64,000 nucleotides of DNA from Actinomyces sp. ZJ308 (GTDB lineage: Bacteria > Actinomycetota > Actinomycetes > Actinomycetales > Actinomycetaceae). The stretch spans positions 124,001-188,000 of the forward strand of contig NZ_JAAIJY010000003.1 in the NCBI RefSeq assembly GCF_011752065.1, written 5' to 3'. Numbering within the stretch: position 1 is the first letter of the stretch; every line of letters starts with the position of its first letter. Shown here in pieces: positions 9,608 to 18,448 of the stretch. A program made the position numbers and the translations under genes. Under the pieces are notes generated by a model. That model made no database searches and was not told where the DNA came from. It worked only from the letters and a program-made list of their open reading frames with translations.

Positions 9608-10414
9608 ATGAACGCTTCCGCCGGTCTGCTGGCCTCGCGCACGGTACTGGTCACCGGTGTCCTGCGGCCCAGCTCGATCGCCAGCGCCATCGCCGAGGTG
9701 GCCGTCCGGCAGGGCGCCCGCGTCCTGCTGACCGGCCACCCCCGGACCCTGGCGGTCACCGGCTCGGTGGCCCGCGGCCTCGGCCTGCCCGATCCGGTGA
9801 CGACCCTGGACGTGGCCGACGCCGACTCCCTGTCCGATCTCGCGCCCGCCCTGAGGGATCTGGGCGTGAGCCGCCTGGACGGCCTGGTCCACTCCATCGC
9901 CCGCGCCGACGTCGACCTGCTGGGCACCGTCCTTCCACTTGAGGGAGCCGACACTGCCGGGCGAGCGGAGCGGATGCGAGAGCTTGAGCGGGCCCTCACC
10001 GTCTCCGCGGCGTCCCTGCCCGCGCTCGTCGACGCCGCCCGCCCGCTGCTGGGGCCGGGCAGCAGCGTCGTGACCCTGACCTTCGACAGTGCCCGCGTTT
10101 GGCCCGGCTACGGCTGGATGGGGCCCCTCAAGGCCGCCCTGGAGGCCTCCGTGCGAGCCCTCGCCGTCGAGCTGGGCCAGCGTGGCGTGCGGGTCAACGC
10201 CGTCTCCTCGGGCCCCCTGAGCACCACCGCGGCCAGTGCCATCCCCGACTTCGAGGTGCTCAGCGGGCGCTGGGGCGCCGCCGCCCCGCTGGGCTGGGAC
10301 ACCCAGGACGCCACCGCGGTGGCCCGCAGCACCGTCGCCCTGCTCTCCTCCTGGCTGCCCGCCACCACCGGACAGGTCATCCACGTCGACGGCGGGGCCG
10401 GCGTCGTCGGCTGA
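9608..10414 (+). CDS. fabI: Enoyl-[acyl-carrier-protein] reductase (FabI/InhA type)
   Basis: Catalyses the last reduction of each fatty acid elongation cycle. At 268 residues it matches FabI/InhA: an atypical SDR nucleotide-binding segment (TGVLRPSSIASAIA) in place of GxxxGxG, the SIA stretch after HS at about residue 97, and a Tyr-x6-Lys catalytic pair in WPGYGWMGPLKAALEA. The C-terminal VIHVDGGAGVVG closes the Rossmann fold. It lies 21 bp after fabG on the same strand and is probably cotranscribed. This is the class of enzyme targeted by isoniazid and triclosan, but inhibitor sensitivity cannot be read from this sequence. Confidence 0.92.
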   Translation: MNASAGLLASRTVLVTGVLRPSSIASAIAEVAVRQGARVLLTGHPRTLAVTGSVARGLGLPDPVTTLDVADADSLSDLAPALRDLGVSRLDGLVHSIARADVDLLGTVLPLEGADTAGRAERMRELERALTVSAASLPALVDAARPLLGPGSSVVTLTFDSARVWPGYGWMGPLKAALEASVRALAVELGQRGVRVNAVSSGPLSTTAASAIPDFEVLSGRWGAAAPLGWDTQDATAVARSTVALLSSWLPATTGQVIHVDGGAGVVG

Positions 10415-10485
10415 TCGCGCACACCGGCGCAGGGGAACCGCGCCGGAACTGCGTCAGAACCGTATCGGGGGCCGCCGCGGTGCCG

Positions 10486-10491
10486 TAGGGT
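10486..10491 (+). promoter_or_regulatory. sixA -10 box
   Basis: TAGGGT, then 6 bases, then the GTG start at 10498. No ribosome-binding site, so a leaderless mRNA is likely. Confidence 0.6.
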
Positions 10492-10497
10492 AGAGCC

Positions 10498-11013
10498 GTG
10501 ACAACGGATCCCATGCGCCGCCTCGTGCTCGTCCGCCACTCCAAGGCCTCGCACGACGCCGTCACCGACCTGGAACGTCCCCTGACCTCCAAGGGCGCCG
10601 CTCTCGCCGGTCTGCTGGCCAAGGAGCTGCGCAAGCGCCTGGAGACCACCGACCTGCTCCTGGTCTCCCCGGCCGCCCGCGCCCGCGAGACCGCCCGCCC
10701 CCTGCGCGACCGCCTCGAGCCCGCCGACACCCTGGTGCGCGAGGAGATCTACAACCTGGGCCCCAACGGCATCCTGCGGGTCCTGGCCGAGGAGGGCGGC
10801 GAGGCGAGCACGGTGGTCGTCGTCGGCCACGAGCCCACGATCTCCGTGCTGGCCCACATCCTCCACGACACCGACGACGACCTGGCCTCCCAGATCTCCT
10901 TCGGCGTGCCCACGGCCACCGCCGTCATCATCGACGTCCCCGGCAGCTGGGCGGAGCTGGAGCCCAGGAGCGCCCGCATCCGCGAGATCTTCACCGCCCG
11001 CAAGCGCGACTGA
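10498..11013 (+). CDS. sixA: Phosphohistidine phosphatase SixA family
   Basis: Histidine phosphatase superfamily (branch 1) protein of 171 residues. The catalytic RHSKASH motif is at residues 13-19, the second Arg lies in LLLVSPAARARETARPL, and the second His is in VVVVGHEPTISVLAHIL. These match SixA, which dephosphorylates phosphohistidine in signalling proteins such as HPt domains or PTS components in other bacteria; the physiological substrate here is unknown. The GTG start sits 6 bases after a -10 box. The gene is convergent with serB, with only 26 bp between the two stops. Confidence 0.88.
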   Translation: MTTDPMRRLVLVRHSKASHDAVTDLERPLTSKGAALAGLLAKELRKRLETTDLLLVSPAARARETARPLRDRLEPADTLVREEIYNLGPNGILRVLAEEGGEASTVVVVGHEPTISVLAHILHDTDDDLASQISFGVPTATAVIIDVPGSWAELEPRSARIREIFTARKRD

Positions 11014-11039
11014 GTCCTCGGAGGAGCCCGATCAGACTC

Positions 11040-11756
11040 CTATTCAGCCTCTGAACGGGCCCCGATCAGCTGCAGGACGGCCCGCAGGTCGCGCACGTGG
11101 ATGGCGGCGTCGGCCTGCTCGACGACCACCGGCTTGGCGCAGAACGCCACTCCCAGCCCCGCGGTCGCCAGCATCCCCAGGTCGTTGGCCCCGTCCCCGA
11201 CGGCGATGGTGCGCTCCATGGGCACACCGTCCTGCTCGGCCCAGCGGCGCAGACAGCGCACCTTCTCCTGACGGTCCACGATCCGCCCCAGCACCCGGCC
11301 GGTGAGCACGCCGCCACTGACCTCCAGGCGGTTGGCCGCCACGTGGTCGATACCCAGTCGCTCGGCCAGGGGCACCACGACCTCCTCGAAGCCGCCCGAG
11401 ACGACCCCCACCCGGCAACCGCGCGCGTGCAGCGCCTCGATCAGCCCGGCCGCCCCCGCCGTGGGACGAACCTCGGCGAGCACGTCCGCGAACACGCTCT
11501 CGGGGACCCCGGCCAGCGTCGCCACCCGCTCGCGCAGCGAGGCTGCGAAGTCCAGCTCCCCGCGCATCGCCCGGGCCGTGACCTCGGCGACCTGCTCGCG
11601 CGTCCCGGCACGCTCGGCGATGAGCTCGATGACCTCCTGCTCGATGAGGGTGGAGTCCACGTCCATGACCAGCAGGCCGGGGCCCTCGGTGACCAGGGGG
11701 CCGTCGGTCAGGACACCGCTGACGGAACCGGTGAGGGCGGGGGAGGTACTACTCAT
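11040..11756 (-). CDS. serB: Phosphoserine phosphatase
   Basis: HAD-family hydrolase that converts O-phosphoserine to serine, the last step of serine synthesis. The 238-residue chain has motif I DVDSTL (nucleophile Asp plus acid/base Asp) near residue 32, motif II VVSGG near 118, the motif III Lys in DRQEKVR, and motif IV GDGANDLGML. The substrate-contact segment LDFAASLRERVATLAGV is typical of SerB. It lacks the N-terminal ACT domains found in mycobacterial SerB2. The ATG lies 6 bases after a TAGCAT -10 box. Confidence 0.93.
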   Translation of the reverse strand: MSSTSPALTGSVSGVLTDGPLVTEGPGLLVMDVDSTLIEQEVIELIAERAGTREQVAEVTARAMRGELDFAASLRERVATLAGVPESVFADVLAEVRPTAGAAGLIEALHARGCRVGVVSGGFEEVVVPLAERLGIDHVAANRLEVSGGVLTGRVLGRIVDRQEKVRCLRRWAEQDGVPMERTIAVGDGANDLGMLATAGLGVAFCAKPVVVEQADAAIHVRDLRAVLQLIGARSEAE

Positions 11757-11762
11757 GGCGTC

Positions 11763-11768
11763 ATGCTA
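11763..11768 (-). promoter_or_regulatory. serB -10 box
   Basis: TAGCAT on the minus strand, then 6 bases, then the serB ATG (11756): leaderless arrangement. Confidence 0.6.
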
Positions 11769-11781
11769 ATCGCCGCGCGCG

Positions 11782-11820
11782 GCTGCGCCGTCGCCCGGCC
11801 GAACCGGACGACGGCGCAGC
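11782..11820 (-). terminator. glgC terminator hairpin
   Basis: A perfect 12-bp GC-rich stem (11782-11793 with 11809-11820) and a 15-base loop that can pair further through CCGG. No T-run. It stands between the glgC stop and the serB promoter. Confidence 0.6.
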
Positions 11821-11861
11821 AGCCGGAGAAGATGAAAGGTGAGTGGTCAGGGCCGCTCGGG

Positions 11862-13106
11862 TCAGCGGGTGACGAGCTGGCCCTTGGCCACCACCGTGAT
11901 ACCGGACTCGGTCACGGTGAAGCCCCGCTCGCGGTCGTGCTCGGGGTCGATACCCACCATGGCGCCCTCCTCGACCCGGACGTACTTGTCCAGGATCGCG
12001 CGGTTGACCACGGTGTTGCGCCCGACCTCCGCACCGTCCATGAGGACGGACTCGCGCACCGAGGACCAGGAGTTGACGCGCACGCCGGGGGACAGGACCG
12101 AGGAGATCACCTCACCGCCGGAGACGATGACGCCCGGCGAGACGATCGAGTCGACCGCGTGACCCAGGCGCTCGTGGTGACCGTAGACGAACTTGGCCGG
12201 CGGCATCGCCGCCTGGTACCCGGCGAACAACGGCCAGCGGTCGTTGTACAGGTTGAACACGGGGGTGACCGAGATGAGGTCCTGGTGGGCGTCGAAGAAG
12301 GCGTCCACGGTACCCACGTCACGCCAGTAGTCGCGATCGCGCTCGGAGGAACCGGGAACGTCATTGTCCTTGAAGTCGTAGACGCCGGCCGCACCCTGGT
12401 TCACGAACCAGGGCACGATGCTGCCGCCCATGTCGTGCTTGGAGGACTCGTCGGCGGCGTCCACCGTGACGGCCTCCAGGAGCGCGTCGGCGTTCATGAT
12501 GTAGTTGCCCATCGAGGCCAGCACCTCGTCGGGGGAGTCCGGCAGGCCGGGGGTCTCCTTGGGCTTCTCGACGAAGGCCTTGATCCTGCCGCGGTCGGCC
12601 GGGTCGGTCTCGATGACGCCGAACTGGTCGGCCAGGGACCGGGGCTGGCGGATGCCCGCCACGGTGCAGGGCAGCCCGGAGGCGATGTGGTGGTCCAGCA
12701 TCTGGGAGAAGTCCATGCGGTAGATGTTGTCCGCACCGGTGATGACCACGTAGTCGGGCCGCTCGTCGTCGAGCAGGTTGAGCGACTGGTAGATCGCGTC
12801 GGCGCTCCCCAGGAACCAGTGCTTGCCCACGCGCTGCTGAGCCGGCACCGGGGCGATGTAGTTGCCCAGCATGTCGGACATGCGCCACGTCTTGGAGATG
12901 TGGCGGTCCAGCGAGTGGGACTTGTACTGGGTGAGCACCACGACCTTGAGGAAGCCGGAGTTGATCATGTTGGACAGCGAGAAGTCGATGAGCCGGTAGA
13001 TGCCACCGAAGGGGACGGCGGGCTTCGCGCGGTCGACGGTCAGGGGCATGAGACGCTTGCCCTCGCCACCGGCGAGGACGATTGCGAGAACGCGAGGTTG
13101 AGCCAT
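11862..13106 (-). CDS. glgC: Glucose-1-phosphate adenylyltransferase
   Basis: Makes ADP-glucose from ATP and glucose-1-phosphate for glycogen synthesis. The 414-residue protein has the N-terminal nucleotidyltransferase signature [14 protein letters not shown], the sugar-nucleotide loop with [16 protein letters not shown], the KPAVPFGG segment, the glucose-1-phosphate-binding GIRQPR to VEKPKE region, and a C-terminal left-handed beta-helix domain. It starts at ATG 13106, 7 bases after TAAGGT (an in-frame GTG lies 9 bases upstream). It is divergent from glgA with a 289-bp shared promoter region, the usual actinobacterial arrangement. Confidence 0.96.
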   Translation of the reverse strand: MAQPRVLAIVLAGGEGKRLMPLTVDRAKPAVPFGGIYRLIDFSLSNMINSGFLKVVVLTQYKSHSLDRHISKTWRMSDMLGNYIAPVPAQQRVGKHWFLGSADAIYQSLNLLDDERPDYVVITGADNIYRMDFSQMLDHHIASGLPCTVAGIRQPRSLADQFGVIETDPADRGRIKAFVEKPKETPGLPDSPDEVLASMGNYIMNADALLEAVTVDAADESSKHDMGGSIVPWFVNQGAAGVYDFKDNDVPGSSERDRDYWRDVGTVDAFFDAHQDLISVTPVFNLYNDRWPLFAGYQAAMPPAKFVYGHHERLGHAVDSIVSPGVIVSGGEVISSVLSPGVRVNSWSSVRESVLMDGAEVGRNTVVNRAILDKYVRVEEGAMVGIDPEHDRERGFTVTESGITVVAKGQLVTR

Positions 13107-13113
13107 GTGGCCC

Positions 13114-13119
13114 ACCTTA
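13114..13119 (-). promoter_or_regulatory. glgC -10 box
   Basis: TAAGGT on the minus strand, 7 bases before ATG 13106: leaderless. The rest of the glgC-glgA gap holds a short CGGTGG/CCACCG hairpin (13251-13265) and a possible glgA -10 TATACC at 13298-13303. Confidence 0.55.
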
Positions 13120-13395
13120 CGTTGCCTGAGAGACTTATGGGGCCAAACAGATCACAATTTGAGGCAGTTATGAACCGGTCATGACTCGGCACGGACCTTC
13201 GAACTAGATCCGCCTCCCTCCGGGCCGCCCACGGGCCCGCACACGTGAGTCGGTGGAAACCACCGGCGTCGAAAGGTCCCACTCGAAGGCGTGTGCGTAT
13301 ACCGTCGGATGTGGCGCCCGCCCCACCGCGGACGCCCGTCCTGCGCCGAGGAAGGCGCGGTCAGTCCATCCAGCAGACAGAGGAGAGGCACACCC

Positions 13396-14625
13396 ATGAG
13401 GGTAGACCTGCTGACCAAGGAGTACCCGCCCTTCATCTACGGCGGCGCCGGAGTCCACGTCAACGAGCTGGCCAAGGTCCTGCGCCCCCTGGCCGACGTC
13501 CGCGTCCACGCCTTCGGCGGCCCCCGCGAGCCCGGCACCGAGGGCGCCGACGACGGCGTCACCGGCTACCCCGAGATCGCCGAGCTCGACGGCGCCAACG
13601 CCGCCCTGCGCACCTTCGGCGTCGACCTGGAGATGGCCCAGGGCACCGAGGGAACCGACCTCGTCCACTCCCACACCTGGTACGCCAACCTCGCCGGACA
13701 CCTCTCCGGCCTGCTCCACGGCGTCCCCCACGTCATCAGCGCCCACTCCCTGGAGCCCCTGCGTCCTTGGAAGGCCGAGCAGCTCGGCGGCGGCTACGCC
13801 CTGTCCTCCTGGGCGGAGAAGACCGCCTACGAGGCCGCCTCCGGCATCATCGCCGTCTCCAACGGCATGCGCGAGGACATCCTGCGCTCCTACCCGGCCA
13901 TCGACCCCGAGCGCGTCAAGGTCGTCCACAACGGCATCGACCTTCAGGCCTGGAAGCACCCCCAGGGTGAGGAGGCCGACGCCGCGGCCGCCGCCACCCT
14001 GAAGCGGCTCGGTATCGACCCCGACCGCCCCACCGTCGTGTTCGTCGGCCGCATCACCCGCCAGAAGGGCCTGCCCCACCTGCTGCGCGCCTGCGAGCAG
14101 CTGCCCGCCGACGTCCAGGTCATCCTGTGCGCCGGCGCTCCCGACACCCCCGAGATCAAGGCCGAGGTCGAGGGCCTCGTGGCCCGCCTGCGCGAGAAGC
14201 GCACCGGCGTGGTCTGGATCGAGGAGATGCTGCCGCGCCCCGAGCTCATCGCCGTGCTGGCCGCCTCCGACGTCTTCGTGTGCCCCTCGGTCTACGAGCC
14301 CCTGGGTATCGTCAACCTCGAGGCGATGGCCGTGGGCCTGCCGGTCGTCGGCTCGGCCACCGGCGGCATCCCCGACGTCATCGTTGACGGCGAGACCGGG
14401 CTCCTGGTCCCCATCGAGCAGGTCCAGGACGGTACCGGCACCCCCATCGACCCGGCTCGCTTCGAGGCCGACCTGGCCGAGCGCCTGACCACCCTGGTCA
14501 CCGACGCCGAGGCCGCCAAGGCCATGGGTGAGGCCGCCCGACGCCGCGTCGAGGAGCACTTCGCCTGGGAGGCCATCGCCCAGCGCACCATGGACGTCTA
14601 CAACTGGGTGCTGTCCCAGGGATGA
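13396..14625 (+). CDS. glgA: ADP-glucose-dependent GT4 glycosyltransferase (glycogen synthase GlgA / GlgM)
   Basis: Retaining glycosyltransferase of 409 residues. The actinobacterial GT4 N-terminus MRVDLLTKEYPPFIYGGAG is followed by the donor domain with FVGRITRQKGLPHLL and the catalytic E-x7-E in EPLGIVNLEAMAVG. The start at ATG 13396 is fixed by AGGAGAGG at 13381-13388; the frame is open to 13291 but upstream sequence is not family-like. In mycobacteria the orthologous enzyme (GlgM) mainly transfers glucose from ADP-glucose to glucose-1-phosphate, making maltose-1-phosphate for GlgE; elsewhere the family elongates glycogen. Sequence alone does not separate these. Divergent glgC supplies its substrate. 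Confidence 0.92.
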   Translation: MRVDLLTKEYPPFIYGGAGVHVNELAKVLRPLADVRVHAFGGPREPGTEGADDGVTGYPEIAELDGANAALRTFGVDLEMAQGTEGTDLVHSHTWYANLAGHLSGLLHGVPHVISAHSLEPLRPWKAEQLGGGYALSSWAEKTAYEAASGIIAVSNGMREDILRSYPAIDPERVKVVHNGIDLQAWKHPQGEEADAAAAATLKRLGIDPDRPTVVFVGRITRQKGLPHLLRACEQLPADVQVILCAGAPDTPEIKAEVEGLVARLREKRTGVVWIEEMLPRPELIAVLAASDVFVCPSVYEPLGIVNLEAMAVGLPVVGSATGGIPDVIVDGETGLLVPIEQVQDGTGTPIDPARFEADLAERLTTLVTDAEAAKAMGEAARRRVEEHFAWEAIAQRTMDVYNWVLSQG

Positions 14626-14629
14626 TCGC

Positions 14630-14662
14630 TGAGCCGGCTCAGAACCGGCCCCGGCCGGCTCA
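14630..14662 (+). terminator. glgA terminator hairpin
   Basis: TGAGCCGGC (14630-14638) pairs with GCCGGCTCA (14654-14662) around a 15-base loop, directly after the glgA stop. No T-run. Confidence 0.55.
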
Positions 14663-14699
14663 CAGAAAGCCGGCGGGTGGTGCGGCTCGTTACGACGAG

Positions 14700-15437
14700 T
14701 TACCGGGCCCACCACTCGGTGGCGGCTGCGGCGCCGTGGCGAGCCACCGCCAGCAGCGGACGCAGCACGCTCGAGCGCCGCTGCGCCTGGAGGGCCGTCG
14801 TGGCCGCGCCTTCGTCATCCAGGGCCAGCTCGCAGATTCCCGCCAGCCGCAAGGAGCGCTCCAACAGCTCCCGGTTGCGGCTCGGCAGCCAGGGAGGGAT
14901 GAGGCGCGGGTCCACCACGGCGGTGAGCAGGTCATTGAGGGCGTCGGCCGTCTCCGGGCGCTCGCGGGCCAGGTCGAGCTCGACGAGCGAGTCGATGGCC
15001 TCCTCGGTGGCGGCGTGCACCTGTCTACGGGCGTGCGCCGCGTCGAGCGGAGGCAGTGGCCCGCTCACCGGCGCGGCGCGCCAGGTCACGGAGGTGCCGG
15101 AGTCCTCGGGCACCAGCAGAACCCGTCCTGGCCCGCCCTCGATGACGACGCCCTCCTCGACGTCGGGCAGGATGCCCCAGGTGCCGGTGGCGCCGGAGGG
15201 CGAGGGCAGGACCGCCGTCACCCGGGTGAGTGGGCGGGCACCGGCGAGCCACCGTTCCAGGCCGGTGCGCTCGGGAGCATCACCATCTCCGTTCGAGGCT
15301 CCGGTGACGCCGTTGACGACGCTGCCGATGACGTCATGGACGCCGTCGGGTCCCTGGACCAGCGACAGGCCGTGGGAGGAGGGCGTCGGTGCCCACAGTG
15401 CCAGCACGATGCTGACGGGCGGGTTGAGGGGATCCAT
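14700..15437 (-). CDS. Hypothetical protein, 245 aa
   Basis: I do not recognise this family. The start is placed at ATG 15437, 8 bases after a TATGGT -10 box (15446-15451); the frame is open to 15953, but that upstream part is antisense to the ABC ATPase gene and looks like shadow sequence. The first half is mostly beta-type sequence with few charges (VSIVLALWAPTPSSHGLSLV, then GTWGILPDVEEGVVI and GRVLLVPE). The second half is helical and acidic, with Leu/Ala/Glu heptad-like stretches. No signal peptide, membrane segment or catalytic motif is apparent, so a cytoplasmic role is likely. It is divergent from the ABC ATPase and convergent with glgA, so it is probably expressed alone. Confidence 0.75.
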   Translation of the reverse strand: MDPLNPPVSIVLALWAPTPSSHGLSLVQGPDGVHDVIGSVVNGVTGASNGDGDAPERTGLERWLAGARPLTRVTAVLPSPSGATGTWGILPDVEEGVVIEGGPGRVLLVPEDSGTSVTWRAAPVSGPLPPLDAAHARRQVHAATEEAIDSLVELDLARERPETADALNDLLTAVVDPRLIPPWLPSRNRELLERSLRLAGICELALDDEGAATTALQAQRRSSVLRPLLAVARHGAAAATEWWAR

Positions 15438-15536
15438 GGGGGTCCACCATAGTGAAGGACCAGACGACCTCGACCGGGATGCTCGACCAGGGCGGGGAGC
15501 GCCCCGCATCTGCCCGGTGTGATGTCGGTAGCACGA

Positions 15537-15542
15537 TAGGAT
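15537..15542 (+). promoter_or_regulatory. -10 box of ABC ATPase gene
   Basis: TAGGAT, then 6 bases, then ATG 15549; no ribosome-binding site, leaderless. Confidence 0.6.
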
Positions 15543-15548
15543 CGGCTC

Positions 15549-16370
15549 ATGACCAGTGTCCTGCACCTTGACGACGTCTCGCTGCATCGCGGCAGCCACC
15601 AGATCCTCAGCCACGTCAGCTGGACCGTGGAGGAGGGACAGCACTGGGTGCTGCTGGGACCCAACGGTGCGGGCAAGACCACCATCGCCAGGATCGCCTC
15701 GGCCCGGCTCTTCCCCTCCTCCGGGACGGTGGACGTCCTCTCCGAGCGGCTCGGGCGCGTGGACGTCTCCGAGCTCCACCCCCGCATCGGTCTGCTGTCC
15801 TCGGCCCTGGCCGCCAACGTCCAGGGGGGCGAGAAGGTTCTCGGCGTCGTTCTGTCGGCCTCCTACGGGCGCATCGGGCGCTGGCGCGAGGAGTACGACG
15901 ACTTCGACGTCGAGCGTGCCCACGCCCTGCTGGGCGCCCTGGGAGCCGGGCACCTGGTCGACCGCCTCTGGGGGACGCTGTCATCCGGGGAGCGCAAGCG
16001 CGTCGAGCTGGCCCGCGCCCTCATGCCGGACCCGGAGATGCTCTTCCTCGACGAGCCCGCCTCAGGCCTGGACCTGGCCAGTCGCGAGCAGCTTCTGGCG
16101 GCGCTCACGGAGATCATCTCCTCGCCCGACTCGCCCTCCATGGTCCTGGTGACCCACCACCTGGAGGAGATTCCGGAGGGCTTCACCCACGCGCTCACCC
16201 TGCGCGAGGGCAGGGTCGTGGGATCCGGCCCGTTGGAGCAGGTCCTCACCGAGGACACGATCAGCACGACCTTCGACATCCCGCTGGAGGTCACCCACGA
16301 CCGCGGCCGCTACACCGCCAGGGGAAGGCCGGGCGGTCACGGCAGGCGCGTCGCCGAGGCCCGGGGCTGA
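15549..16370 (+). CDS. ABC transporter ATP-binding protein (ModF/YlmA-like)
   Basis: A single ABC ATPase domain of 273 residues: Walker A GPNGAGKTT (38-46), signature LSSGERKRVELARAL, Walker B MLFLDEPASGLD and switch His in LVTHHLEEI. No permease or binding protein is adjacent; the next genes encode NfeD and SPFH proteins. Stand-alone ATPases of this sort (ModF, YlmA) are common in actinobacteria and their partner is usually unknown. The C-terminal 25 residues are basic and Gly/Arg-rich. It could energise an unlinked permease or have a non-transport role. Confidence 0.85.
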   Translation: MTSVLHLDDVSLHRGSHQILSHVSWTVEEGQHWVLLGPNGAGKTTIARIASARLFPSSGTVDVLSERLGRVDVSELHPRIGLLSSALAANVQGGEKVLGVVLSASYGRIGRWREEYDDFDVERAHALLGALGAGHLVDRLWGTLSSGERKRVELARALMPDPEMLFLDEPASGLDLASREQLLAALTEIISSPDSPSMVLVTHHLEEIPEGFTHALTLREGRVVGSGPLEQVLTEDTISTTFDIPLEVTHDRGRYTARGRPGGHGRRVAEARG

Positions 16371-16445
16371 CCGGCTCCGGCTCAGGTGGCCGTACCGACC
16401 CGCACCGGACCACAACTCACCAACCGCGTTCATCAGGAGGTTCTC

Positions 16446-16907
16446 ATGGAATGGCTGTTCTGGATCGGAGGGGCACTGCTCCTCGTCGTCGTCGAGACGG
16501 TGACGGCCGATCTCACCTTCCTCATGATCGCCGGTGGCGCACTGGGGGGCGGTCTGACAGCCTTCCTCGGCGGGCCCCTGTGGGCGCAGGTGGTGGTCTT
16601 CGCCTGCATCTCCACCCTGCTGCTCTTCGCCGTGCGCCCTTGGGCCAAGCGGCGCCTGGCGGCCACCACCCCGCAGATGAAGACCAATGTCGACGCCCTC
16701 ATCGGCAGATCCGCCACCACCATCACCGCGGTGGACGACGGCGGCGGCCGGGTCCGCCTGGGTGGCGAGGAGTGGAGCGCCCGGCTGGCCAGCGCCGCAC
16801 CAGGGGCCGGCCTCCGTCTGGAGGCCGGCACCCGGGTCACCGTCACTGAGATCGACGGGGCCGTGGCCGTCGTCGCCCCGGCGCCCGCCGACGCCTCCGC
16901 GTCCTGA
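16446..16907 (+). CDS. NfeD family membrane protein
   Basis: Short NfeD-type protein of 153 residues. Three closely spaced membrane helices (about residues 3-22, 24-42 and 47-64) are followed by an OB-fold domain (about 80-150) with the family pattern TNVDALIGRSATTITAVDDGGGRVRLGG split by the barrel strands. NfeD proteins act with SPFH/flotillin partners, and an SPFH gene follows 193 bp downstream on the same strand. AGGAGG at 16435-16440 fixes the ATG start. The likely role is membrane organisation or quality control, inferred only from family and neighbour. Confidence 0.9.
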   Translation: MEWLFWIGGALLLVVVETVTADLTFLMIAGGALGGGLTAFLGGPLWAQVVVFACISTLLLFAVRPWAKRRLAATTPQMKTNVDALIGRSATTITAVDDGGGRVRLGGEEWSARLASAAPGAGLRLEAGTRVTVTEIDGAVAVVAPAPADASAS

Positions 16908-17100
16908 CGCAGGGATCCTCCCGGCAGGGCCACAGCGGTCTCGACCCGGCCGGCGGTGTCCCACCGTGTTGGCCTGTATCGGCGTCCATCGGCGTCGTCG
17001 GCATCGCGCCCACTCGTCCTCACCCGTACCCTCGCTCCTAGTTCCCGTGGCCGGCCCGCAGCCGTCCTGACCACCCGTTCAACCCCGCAGGAGGAAACTC

Positions 17101-18411
17101 GTGCCCGTCATCTCCATCATCTTGCTGCTCCTGGCAGTACTGGTCATCGTCGCCATCTTCCGGGCGGTGCGGATCGTCAAGCAGAGCACCGCGATCATCG
17201 TCGAGCGCCTGGGCCGCTTCCAGGCGGCCTACACCGCCGGGATGCACTTCCTGGTTCCCTTCGTCGACCGGGTGCGCAACGTCATGGACCTGCGTGAGCA
17301 GGTCGTCTCCTTCCCGCCCCAGCCGGTGATCACCTCCGACAACCTCGTCGTGAGCATCGACTCGGTGGTCTACTACCAGATCACCGACCCGACGCGCGCG
17401 ACCTACGAGATCTCCAACTACCTCCAGGCCATCGAGCAGCTGACCGTCACCACGCTGCGCAACGTCGTCGGCTCGATGGACCTGGAGCAGACGCTGACCA
17501 GCCGTGACCAGATCAACGGTCAGTTGCGCGGCGTCCTGGACCAGGCCACCGGCCGTTGGGGCATCCGCGTCAACAGCGTCGAGCTGAAGTCCATCGACCC
17601 GCCCGCCTCCATCCAGGGCTCGATGGAGCAGCAGATGCGCGCCGAGCGGGACCGCCGCGCCGCGATTCTGACGGCCGAGGGCGTCAAGCAGTCCCAGATC
17701 CTCACGGCCGAGGGTGACAAGCAGTCCGCGATCCTGCGTGCCGAGGGCCAGGCGCAGTCCGTGATCCTCAAGGCCCAGGGCGAGTCCCGCGCCATCCTTC
17801 AGGTCTTCGACGCCATCCACCGCGGTAACGCCGATCCCAAGCTGCTGGCCTACCAGTACCTCCAGACCCTGCCCAAGATCGCCAACGGCTCCTCCTCCAA
17901 GATGTGGATCGTGCCCACCGAGTTCACCGCGGCCCTCGACGGGATCGCCGGCGCCCTCGGCGGTGGCAGGGACGGCGGGCCCGGTGGAGGCCCCGGCGGC
18001 TCCGACGACGACTCCGACTCCGGCCCCGGCGTCGACCTGTCGGGCAGCGAGCTCGACCTGGGCATCGCCTCGGACCTGGCCAGCACCAGCCTCCAGGCCC
18101 CCGAGGAGGCCCTCGCCCAGGCCCGTGGCGAGGTTGAGTCGGCCGCCCAGGAGGCCAGTGAGGAACCCGCCCCCAAGGGGAACGCCACTCCGAAAGCGCC
18201 CGCCGATGACTCTGATGGCGGGCCGGCCGTGACCGTCCCGACGACGGACAGCGCCGAGGGCGCCCACGCCGCGCACGGCAACCGCGCAGCCGCTCCCGGG
18301 GAGCAGCTGGGCCAGCCCGGCACCGTGCCCCCGCGCGGCGGCTACGGCATCCAGGCCCAGCCCGGTTACGGCACGCCTCCCGGCGCGCCCCAGGGACCCT
18401 ACGGGGCCTGA
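17101..18411 (+). CDS. SPFH/stomatin-like membrane protein (QmcA family)
   Basis: 436 residues: an N-terminal membrane anchor (residues 2-20), then an SPFH/band 7 domain (about 25-210) with the family pattern STAIIVERLGRFQAAYTAGMHFLVPF and SIDPPASIQGSMEQQMRAERDRRA, then a helical segment of AEGxKQSxIL repeats (about 195-225) typical of stomatin oligomerisation, and a long low-complexity Gly/Asp/Pro/Ala tail (about 285-436). It starts with GTG, preceded by AGGAGG. The tail is likely disordered and cytoplasmic. It pairs with the upstream nfeD-like gene and presumably forms membrane microdomain scaffolds; substrates are unknown. Confidence 0.92.
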   Translation: MPVISIILLLLAVLVIVAIFRAVRIVKQSTAIIVERLGRFQAAYTAGMHFLVPFVDRVRNVMDLREQVVSFPPQPVITSDNLVVSIDSVVYYQITDPTRATYEISNYLQAIEQLTVTTLRNVVGSMDLEQTLTSRDQINGQLRGVLDQATGRWGIRVNSVELKSIDPPASIQGSMEQQMRAERDRRAAILTAEGVKQSQILTAEGDKQSAILRAEGQAQSVILKAQGESRAILQVFDAIHRGNADPKLLAYQYLQTLPKIANGSSSKMWIVPTEFTAALDGIAGALGGGRDGGPGGGPGGSDDDSDSGPGVDLSGSELDLGIASDLASTSLQAPEEALAQARGEVESAAQEASEEPAPKGNATPKAPADDSDGGPAVTVPTTDSAEGAHAAHGNRAAAPGEQLGQPGTVPPRGGYGIQAQPGYGTPPGAPQGPYGA

Positions 18412-18448
18412 TACAGGCACCCGCGACCCTGAGCACTGGGCGTGGAGA

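Noticed and set aside
8885-10384. Minus-strand ORF of 499 codons opposite fabG and fabI
   Set aside because: Shadow frame; both plus-strand genes carry full catalytic motifs.
11097-13184. A 695-residue plus-strand ORF across serB and glgC
   Set aside because: Antisense shadow of two well-recognised genes; composition typical of reverse-strand high-GC frames.
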